Assembly: GCA_020650975.1 (NCBI GenBank)
Contig: JAIPMN010013050.1
Span: 1 to 21,695 of the forward strand
Length of the DNA: 21,695 bases
Source: Apostichopus californicus
Taxonomy: Eukaryota > Echinodermata > Holothuroidea > Aspidochirotida > Stichopodidae
Direction: 5' to 3'
The translations under genes and the position numbers were made by a program. Of this stretch, positions 9,661-16,752 are shown one piece after another (the stretch's first letter is position 1; every line of letters starts with the position of its first letter). The notes below the pieces were generated by a model that was given only the letters and a program-made list of their open reading frames with translations, searched no databases and was not told where the DNA came from.

Positions 9661-10405
9661 ATGGTTCTGTTGCACCAGGATGTGGCTCGAGTGGTTAACG
9701 CAACCAATCAAGATAAACCGCCATCCATACTCCACTAGTTAGATGAAGCCATGAAAAACACTCTAGATAGGAAGGACCTAACCCTGTACGAAAAAGTGGA
9801 CTTGTACCATCAGATTCTACAACGCTATTTAAACGCATAATACAAAACAGCTGGGGAACCTATCGCGCTGCGTGTTATGAGCGAAACGACGACGATGGAT
9901 CAGTCTCAGAGTCAAATTACTACCCCATTAACAAGAATCAATCTTCCAAGGAGGAACCAAATTATGAATTAATCAAACATTTTCCAAAATCTATTAAAAA
10001 AAAAGGCTTAACTTTTCTTAGACCGTATTCATCATCATCGTTTATCGGATCATGAACCTACTATCGATATGAATTTAAAAGAAGGGGTTAATCCATGTGG
10101 GTTATCCAGTTGTCGGTTCTAACATCACCGACATATGCCTTGATCTGTTACAATAGCGCAAATATTTTAATCATATTGGGTGGCAACAGTTTATGAGAGG
10201 TTTAATGACAATCAATTTTCCCGAAGCCTATGTCGGAAATGTAACAAGACGGCAATATATACACCAATTGAAGGATCCACCCGCCCGATTATTACCAACT
10301 CCTCCCGGGAAAAGAAATTATCGTAGAAGAACAGCTCCAGCTAAATCTATGTCTAAACGCCATAAAATGGGAAGCCCTGTATGTATTCTTTTTTGTTTTG
10401 TATAA
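9661..10405 (+). pseudogene. Conserved Polinton ORF of unknown function, broken
   Basis: The frame from ATG 9661 reads through an in-frame TAG (9736-9738) into LDEAMKNTLDRKDL and YHQILQRYLNA, ending at TAA 9838-9840. That is a helical motif I recognise from a mid-size Polinton ORF of unknown role. After frame changes the family's next conserved parts appear: NYELIKHFPKSIKKKG (about 9960-10008), then GYPVVGSNITDICLDLL (about 10098-10150), a TAG, then FNHIGWQQFMRGLM and FPEAYVGN (about 10166-10242). The tail is basic and proline-rich (PPGKRNYRRR, KSMSKRHKMG) and ends at 10405. At least two frameshifts and several stops separate the parts. It sits downstream of the small basic ORF and converges on the polymerase gene. 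The ORF is known only as a conserved Polinton protein; no catalytic motif is visible. Confidence 0.7.
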
Positions 10406-10748
10406 TCCGTCATTACTTCATTCATCATGTGTTCATCATCTATCATCTTAGCTTTTGAAAACAAAAGTGGAACATAAATCAAGAAGACATAACGCAAAAT
10501 AAAGTGAAACAAAACACGAAATATTAGGGATGTGTGTGGGTCAATGCCTCTTCTCTTTTTTCTTTCTTTCATTTCAATATATGTTTTCTTCTTTTGAAGT
10601 TCATTTTACAAACAATTTCGTTAAATAATAAATTCTCAAAATATATATACATATAATATTCTCTCTTCTTTACATCTTACGACTTTAAATCATACCCTCA
10701 AATTTCCCCCTCCCCTATATCCCCTCCCCCCACTGATGGCATTACGTC
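10406..10748. other. Spacer between convergent Polinton genes
   Basis: A 343-nt AT-rich stretch lies between the 3' ends of the rightward ORFs and the leftward polymerase. It contains an AATAAA near 10626 that could have served the plus-strand genes, a TATATATACATATA run, and a C-rich patch (about 10701-10730, CCCCTCCCC-type) just before the polymerase stop. An 84-codon minus frame (10572-10318) overlaps it but has no motif and is likely chance. No capsid gene remains here. Confidence 0.45.
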
Positions 10749-13312
10749 TTAGAAATCAAATCCATAAGGTACGGTTCTGAATTCATCTAAAATGATTCTT
10801 TTGTCGTAAACGACATCCCGGGTGATTTTATGCGTATCAGTGACCGTTACGACGGAAGTTGTTTTTTCCCATTTACAGTTAACCATTTCATACAAAGTAT
10901 TATAATTCACTTTTTAAGTGTTTTCATAATATAAAGTAATTCCGCGAACTTTGCATACGGACTTACCACTAGCTAACCTATATGAGTGTTTGTTTGACCC
11001 ACCCGTACGAAAGGGCGCAATGAACTGTCCGTCCTTTGGATCGATTTAATTAGTCAAGTCCCCGAGTTAATCCCCGGTGAGTGGTTCCAATTTCCCTGGC
11101 TTCGTACCATAGATTAAACTATCTGTGTCGAAGTTCAAAACCCTTTCATGCAAAAGAACGATTACATCGTACACACGCAGTCTAGCATGACAAGTTTTGA
11201 AAGCCGCAATAACGACATTCATACGGGCATTGGGAGGAGCAAGTTCCTGGTTCTGTTTGTAACAAACTTCTAAAATGTTTTTGTTAATCAAACGTACGTT
11301 TCTTACTTCAGTTTTGTCAGAGTCTTTTAGTAATCCGTGAAGTCGTGACACGTTGGTCACGACTTTGGTTTTTTGTCCAAATCTGACCGCTGACCGAAAT
11401 TTCCCTAAAAGATGTTCAACATTAGTTTAGCTAGTGCTCTGAACCCAGGATTATAGTTAATCTTGGTTTAATCTAATTCAATGCCCTCGTTTGCAGCATA
11501 ATATGCAATGTACTTGTCTCGATCGTCTGCAGTGACGCAACATGAAGGCCAACCCGATGCCTCCTGTTTGACTTTCAAAACGTGTTGATGTTCTTTGTGA
11601 ATAAACCCCTCGTTTTCTTTTCTCTATCATACTGCGCCCTGTTTTCGAAATGCCATACAACTTCGATGTTCAAAATGTTGTAGCCTTTTTGCAACCGCTT
11701 TCTGAACTTCAAGCGTTACCCATCTTTCGGAATCAGAATGCGTACAAGGTGTTTGACATTTACTTGAAACACAACTCAAACAAAGGGGAAACATAAGTGT
11801 GTTATGTTTTTTGACTGGGAGTACTGGGTGAAATAAATTTCTGGGAGGCAGTATCTTACACCGCACTAAACCATAGTACTGAGACATGTCATGTGATAAA
11901 CCATCAGTCAAAACTTTTGGGTGATACATAGGATTGGAGCAACACTTGTTTACATACGGATATAGATAACAAAAATCGACATACTTAATTTGTTCACCCC
12001 CTTGAAGCCTATGAAGTAATTTGACTCCATTGGTTCTTCCCCCGAAAAATGCTTCTCGAGGATTCAATGGCTGGAGGTATTTTGGTACCTGTCCAATGCA
12101 CATTTTCATATTGGGGGAAAGCTCTAGTTTGAATTGATTCCATTGGTGCCCCGTCATTTCTATGTAAACATGACCCGTATAAACATCACGAAAGAATTGC
12201 TTTTTTCTTTACAGTCCGATTGTAGAGCTCTCCCATTGTAATTTGATGATACGGCTGTTTTGTGTCCTCGACATAGCACGTAGGACATCACTGCCACCAA
12301 CACCCTTGAAATTCAAAAATAACATTAACCTAGCAAACCCATCTACCCAGTATGGCCCCCATTTATCTTTCCCCTTCATTCTGAGCGTGTTGTATGTATA
12401 TGTTCCTCCTAACATTTTCTTACCGTAACCACTGAAGCGATGCATACGAATTTTGCTTTTTGTTTTTGATGGTGGAAGACTGCAATTGTATGAGGCTTCA
12501 AAAAATTACGTCTAAACACTAAATTACATGCAGAGGCTATCGTCATGCAATGTTTGAAAGGGTCAACGCCTCGCAAGTCTTTCTTTGTAATTTCCATGAA
12601 GAATTCACGAGAAAATAAACAACAACGTCTCAAAATATCAACATCACTGATACAGTATGACACTATTTCCTTTTGAAAGTCAAACGGGACATTCTTCTGA
12701 AGTTCATTTTCGTACCAACTCATAAACTCTTTTCTCTTTTTAATTGACATAGCATTTGGAGTGTAAAAGGAGGCATCGGGCAGAGGGCCCACATAGTTTT
12801 GATTTGCTTCGGTATTAATAAATGTAGAAAATAGCCTTTCTTCAACTCATCGACCCCAAACGTTTTGGAGAGAGCAGCTAAAGGCATAGGCATCAATTTA
12901 AGAGAATACAAAAACCGAAGCTTTTGCTTCAACAGCTCAATTTGCATAATTTTCTCGCCCGTGGTAACAATGTTCGGCGTCATCCCTAATATGTAAATAA
13001 AATTAAAAAAAATATACCCGTCAAACCCTTTTGAAACTATGCGCTATAAAAGTAGTATTTTCTTTTCTAATAAGCCATTCCCCGAACTTGCTTTGAGTAT
13101 TAGCTCACAAAAATATAACTTGTTTATCCCCACAAAAATCACCCATAGTCGCAAATGTTTCCGCGATACATCCCTCGCAAACCACCTGGGCAACACATAA
13201 ATTTGGCACATGTGTTCCACTTTCTTGGGTGGTCTCGAAATCATAAAAATCGTACGCGAGAGGAGCATATATTTTTCAATGCCTTCCTTATGACTTGCAT
13301 CCTGCTGTACGC

Positions 13313-13370
13313 CTACACCCACTTCCCCCCTCTCCTTACCCTCTCTCCTGCTTTCTCCAAATGCTTTTGC
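13313..13370. repeat. Pyrimidine-rich tract inside the polymerase pseudogene
   Basis: A nearly uninterrupted C/T stretch (CCCCCCTCTCC, CCCTCTCTCC, CTTTCTCC) lies between the second zinc-binding motif and the exonuclease I motif. It is low-complexity and encodes nothing typical of the family, so it may be local expansion or insertion within the dead gene. Confidence 0.5.
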
Positions 13371-14362
13371 TTATGTTTATGCACTTGAATAGAACACTTA
13401 TGGTTATCTTTTACAGTCAAATGACAAATTTTACAATAAAACTCATTAAAATTATGCTTGCTATAACCCCCGTCCCTGGTTTTCCTGATCCTCACTAAGC
13501 GATCGCAGTGTTTTATTGTCGAAACCGTTCACAAACAGTCATATATCACCTCTGCTTTTTCGTTGATATGATTTCCAAGACAGTTTTCATTTTTAATTTC
13601 ACGGTAACACTTGTTGCAATGAATCCATTGATTATTAACTTCGGTCTTGCAATTCCTACACAAAAAAAAACGTTGCAAGTGCTCTCACATACGTGTCTAA
13701 AGCGCTCACCGTACAACGTGTTGTGATAATGACAATAGTAACCTTTACCTTAAAAAGCGTTTGGTTGAAGTAACAAATTATAGTGTCCGTCGTGAAAGTG
13801 GAGAAAACATGTGTTTCCCTGTCGCTAAATTTGAGCCTTTGAAAATAACTTCGGGGGACTGTAAACCGCTTAAAACAATTATTTGATAACGGCCACCAAA
13901 ATAATTTTGAAAAGTTTGCAGTTGTGGAATACCGCACTATCCTTGGAGTACTCCCGCATAATCATGTAGTTCTTTCGCTAATTTGAGCTGTATCCTTCTA
14001 CCCTTTTTAATTTGACTTAACTTAGGGTGATTCATGTCTTTTATAGCAAGGGGCTGTCACTAAAGCTCGAGCGCAACAAAATTCATAGTTATCCCGTGGA
14101 ATGGAAATGATGCATTGTTTACAATGACAAAAATTTATACCGGTTACACCTACCCCCACCTGAAGGCATTTTCAAATGGATATAATGGATATAATTCCCG
14201 ATGGGACTGTATAAACTTCTGAATTTCTGCCATAATTGCCTTCACTGTCACATCACGATGTCTTATCAACGGTAAAGCAAATGTGTATCTGATTGTTCTG
14301 ATGTAATAACAATGCGAACCATACCGTGAGGTGATACATTAGAACATAATTCATTACCTAAT

Positions 14363-14406
14363 AAATTATCAAATATCTGACTTGAAATTATCAAATATCG
14401 ACTTTG
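14363..14406. repeat. 22-bp direct tandem duplication in the polymerase N-terminal part
   Basis: 14363-14384 and 14385-14406 begin with the same 15 bases (AAATTATCAAATATC) and are similar at the ends. The duplicated unit carries minus-strand stop codons. It separates the acidic N-terminal extension from the first conserved polymerase block. Confidence 0.8.
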
Positions 14407-14845
14407 TCATTCTCTATTAAATTAAACGTAATACAGTTATCGTTTGATGTCGCTTTGAAATTTTTAAAATTATTTTTCAGTAAGTTTATCATATTATACA
14501 ATTCACTTACATGATTACTGGAATTGTCTTGACTGGTATCATAATCAGATGAAGGGTCAATGTCTTCTTCTTCTTCTACAATATTTCTTAATCGTTTACG
14601 GCCTTCTTCAGTTTGTTCTGGGGCGCTTGTGTAGATAATCCAGAAGTCGAAGCTCCTTCGTTGATCCTTCCTATGATATCCTGGTTTGTGTGTTGTTGTT
14701 GTACACAGGCGGTAGATGAACTGCCATGGACAGAAGGAAGCCTAGGGATAACTGAAATCATATCTTCATCAGTAACCCCTTCACATTCCCATCCATCAAC
14801 TAGCCAGTACAATACCAAAGTCTCATTCAACCATTCTCTGACCAT

Positions 14846-14970
14846 ATCTGCTTAGAACACGTACACATACAATACAAATCAATAAAAACTAAATCTAACT
14901 AAAATATGATGAGGTTTGTTGTTGTTATTTTCCAAAGACTAAAAATAAAGAATTAAGTATACAAATACCT
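14846..14970. other. Spacer between the polymerase and the Penelope-like fragment
   Basis: AT-rich, with no gene. It would be the polymerase promoter side of the Polinton. No terminal inverted repeat was recognised. Confidence 0.4.
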
Positions 14971-15000
14971 AAATGAATAAATAACTAACTAAATAAATAA
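14971..15000. repeat. TAAA-rich direct repeat, left flank of the Penelope-like fragment
   Basis: AAATGAATAAATAA and CTAACTAAATAAATAA are closely matched by the stretch at 15763-15799 on the other side of the retroelement. The pair may be a target-site duplication or a microsatellite split by the insertion. Confidence 0.55.
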
Positions 15001-15045
15001 CTGGCCTGACGTTTCGATCCTAGCAGGATCTTCTTCGGAGGCTAA
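15001..15045 (-). ncRNA. Hammerhead-ribozyme-like hairpin at the retroelement 3' end
   Basis: On the minus strand CCGAAGA is followed by a hairpin with GATCC/GGATC arms, then GAAA and CGTC. This follows the order of a hammerhead core (CUGANGA, stem II, GAAA, cleavage GUC), and Penelope-like elements are known to carry such ribozymes. One core base differs (CCGAAGA, where U is expected at the second position). The flanking GCCT/AGGC pairing does not fit a simple monomeric fold. It is probably an inactive or diverged motif. Confidence 0.35.
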
Positions 15046-15372
15046 ATGACAAGTACAGTAACAGAAGGGACAAAAACACGCACAGAAAACAGACAGGTTA
15101 ATGAGCACGGTGAACACAATGAGATAGATGAAAGGGGATTATAAGTAGACGATGGATGGTGAGAAGAAAGCAACATGGAAAGAGGAGAGGTAGGGGATAA
15201 ACAGTGGAGGGACAAAGAGAGGATTAAAGGAACAGGGTAGGGAATAAACTGGAGAGGGACAAAGACAGAAAGGTGTGGAGAAAAAAGGAGGGTAAGAGAG
15301 CTGTGGAAGGATGAGAGAAAGGGGGGGGGGTGGAGGGAACAAGGGGAGAAGGAGTGAGGGAGAGAAGAAAAG
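15046..15372. repeat. Purine-rich low-complexity trailer with short tandem units
   Basis: Almost pure A/G on the plus strand (GGGATAAAC, GGAGGGACAAAGA, a G10 run near 15321-15330). A unit starting TAGGG(G/A)ATAAAC is repeated about 47 nt apart. Long minus-strand frames here (for example 15380-15042) are Ser/Pro/Leu-rich artefacts of the low complexity, not genes. Confidence 0.7.
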
Positions 15373-15729
15373 TTAGTCATGTCCTTCCTGAATGTTCAGC
15401 CCATGAGGTTGAATGGTGCGAAGGCGTTGCATCCAGAGCCTCTCTCTGCTGATTCGTACTAGGTCAGGGCGGTTACCTAAGGATTCAATCCCCTGTAGGG
15501 ACATGTCGTTAATGGTATGGTTGGGAAGGTTAAAATGTTCTCCAACTGGGGTCTCAGTCTTCATGGTGTTGACTGTGGATCTGTGACCATAGAATCGCTT
15601 TTTGAGGGTGGTTTTGGTTTCGCCAACATACTGGATGTCGCAAACTCTACAAGAGATCAGATAGTTGACATTGGTGGTAGTGCAAGTGATGTGACCCTTA
15701 CACAGTCTCTCTAGTGGATAAGCAGTTTG
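15373..15729 (-). CDS. Penelope-type GIY-YIG endonuclease domain, partial ORF
   Basis: An uninterrupted frame of about 118 codons ends at TAA 15375-15373 (…IQEGHD). It contains the GIY-YIG core: NYLISCRVC followed by QYVGET (about 15630-15600), the conserved arginine and histidine in KKRFYGHRS (about 15594-15568), then TPVGEHFNLPNHTINDM (about 15552-15500) and RERLWMQRL followed by HGLN at the end. Paired cysteines (CKGHITC and SCRVC) precede or overlap the core, as in Penelope-family enzymes. In a whole element this domain nicks DNA to prime reverse transcription. No stop or frameshift is seen within the domain, so decay is light compared with the Polinton genes. The missing reverse transcriptase makes it non-autonomous. 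It is not a host gene. Confidence 0.88.
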   Translation of the reverse strand, partial: QTAYPLERLCKGHITCTTTNVNYLISCRVCDIQYVGETKTTLKKRFYGHRSTVNTMKTETPVGEHFNLPNHTINDMSLQGIESLGNRPDLVRISRERLWMQRLRTIQPHGLNIQEGHD

Positions 15730-15762
15730 CTAACAGTTTTATTTTATTTTAAATAAATGAAA

Positions 15763-15799
15763 AATGAATAAATAAATGAGTAACTAAATAAATAAATAC
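15763..15799. repeat. TAAA-rich direct repeat, right flank of the Penelope-like fragment
   Basis: AAATGAATAAATAA, ATGAG, TAACTAAATAAATAAATA aligns with 14971-15000 with one small insertion. It starts about 30 nt beyond the last coding codon of the retroelement. Confidence 0.55.
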
Positions 15800-16430
15800 A
15801 TTTAATGGAAGAGAGGGATAAGAAAGTTTGTTTGTGTATACAACGTAGAGGGTCTTTTTGACTCTTATTGGGTTTTTTTGGGGGGGTTTTTATAACTAAA
15901 CCTAAGTACTATATTGGGATTTATTTCGTTCTTTACTTAAAAGAGAGCAGAAAAGTAAATACATGATTAAAGGGTCTAATCGTAATTCTTACTGAATTAT
16001 TTTTATTTGAAATGTCTTTTATTTTGAATTGAATAAATGATATCTTCTTAACATATATATACGTGAATTTATATTCAAATGAAATGTATGTCTTACCTCT
16101 TTCTCTTTTGACTGGATGATACATTTTGCAAGGCTGATCCTCCGGACGAAAAAAAAAAATCACACATACGTTTAACAAAATTGATCACGTTCCCCCTCGT
16201 TCATGGTTTCCTCAGCAGCGATGACTTCCAAATCCTCAAAGCAAGAAGCAGCGCCAATTTTATGATTCGTGGAATCCTTGTTAGATATTTTGTTTGGTTT
16301 TTAGTTTACAAGCGTATGAAAAATTAGAACGAATATTTCGACAAGTTGGTCAATGACTTCTGTCTTGATCAAATGCGTGGGTAAGAGTGAGGCCCTGGAA
16401 ACTGAAACGGCGTGGCCCTAATTCTCATTT
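15800..16430. other. Mostly non-coding; weak minus-strand exon-like segment at 16172-16300
   Basis: A minus-strand frame is open from 16300 to a TAA at 16174-16172. Its composition is protein-like (IGAASCFEDLEVIAAEE) and a CTAACAAG acceptor-like site lies near 16281. A second minus segment ending AGAAAGAG then GTAAGACA (GT near 16096-16095) has a good donor. No gene model joins them. A G/T-rich tract (TTTTTTTGGGGGGGTTTTT) lies near 15872-15890. Confidence 0.25.
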
Positions 16431-16551
16431 CTTCAGTGCGTATGTCTAAAATCAATTAGAGCCGTGATTGACTATTCGATTTAGGATAGCCATATCACTC
16501 GTTCCTTCAATGCGCATGTCTGAAATCAATCAGAGCGCGCGATGATCGACC
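16431..16551. repeat. Two-copy direct repeat, period about 73 nt
   Basis: CTTCAGTGCGTATGTCTAAA at about 16431-16450 and CTTCAATGCGCATGTCTGAA at about 16505-16524 align over about 33 nt with a handful of transitions, extending through ATCAAT(T/C)AGAGC. This is a diverged tandem duplication or two copies of a small repeat. Confidence 0.65.
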
Positions 16552-16690
16552 TCAGACTCTACAATTAGCCGGCATAGCTTTCTTAACACCATTAGGCACT
16601 TTGTATACACACTGTGTGGAAATATGTTACAGTGTAGTAAATCATATAGCGTTCACACTAAGACCCTCATACAAGGGAAAAAATATTTTG
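16552..16690. other. No feature seen
   Basis: Short non-coding stretch between the 73-nt repeat and the tRNA-like relic. Confidence 0.4.
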
Positions 16691-16752
16691 AAGGTGTCGC
16701 AGACTAATTGGTAAAACGAGGTCATTTTACGACCAAGGCAGATCGATGACGT
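16691..16752 (+). repeat. tRNA-like relic, possible SINE head
   Basis: TCGCAGACTAATTGGTAAAACG (16697-16718) resembles a tRNA A box and D loop. It is followed by a 4-bp stem GGTC/GACC (16720-16723, 16731-16734) with a 7-nt loop ATTTTAC, like an anticodon arm. The following GGCAGATCGATGACG is only a poor match to a B box. No acceptor stem pairing is evident, so it is a pseudogene or SINE fragment at best. Confidence 0.35.

Larger units (their letters stand above)
10749..14845 (-). pseudogene. PolB: Polinton protein-primed DNA polymerase B, broken
   Basis: Protein-primed family B polymerase read leftward. A probable N-terminal extension (14845-14410, acidic, Ser-rich) is followed by family blocks MVRIVI...FALPLIRH (about 14335-14250), CCARALVTAP (about 14090-14060), AKELHDYAG and CGIPQLQTF (about 13985-13910). 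A zinc ribbon C-x2-C-x10-C-x2-C lies at 13660-13607 and CKIC/NHKC near 13435-13394. Exonuclease motif I DFET is at 13242-13231 and YCISD (YX3D, Exo III) at 12657-12643. A cysteine-rich block FQGCWW lies near 12300, then FGGRTN and motif A DFCYLYP (11977-11957; Tyr where Ser is usual). Motif B is near 11440-11390, with TAG replacing Trp at 11407-11405 and Asn replacing the catalytic Lys (11401-11399). Motif C DTDS is at 11129-11118. The C-terminal block GKSVCKVRG...ITRDVVYDKR...PYGF ends at 10749. More than ten stops or frameshifts make it dead. Length (about 1,200-1,350 codons) matches full Polinton polymerases. Confidence 0.92.
15001..15732 (-). mobile_element. 5'-truncated Penelope-like retroelement (3' part)
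   Basis: Penelope-like elements carry a reverse transcriptase followed by a GIY-YIG endonuclease. Here only the endonuclease end and 3' trailer remain, on the minus strand. The reverse transcriptase is absent: the coding frame meets a stop at 15732-15730 where the element joins AT-rich DNA. The trailer (15372-15001) is purine-rich on the plus strand, holds two copies of a repeat of about 33 bp (15191-15223 and 15238-15272) and ends in a hairpin-forming stretch. TAAA-rich direct repeats flank the element. The insertion lies just outside the start of the Polinton polymerase, so it may be nested in that element. 5' truncation is the usual outcome of target-primed reverse transcription. Confidence 0.85.

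Noticed and set aside
13155-13498. Plus-strand frames across the polymerase
   Set aside because: Antisense shadows of the exonuclease and zinc-binding region; they show no motif of their own.
15042-15380. 112-codon minus frame rich in Ser, Pro, Leu
   Set aside because: It is the translation of a low-complexity polypyrimidine strand in the retroelement trailer and has no domain.
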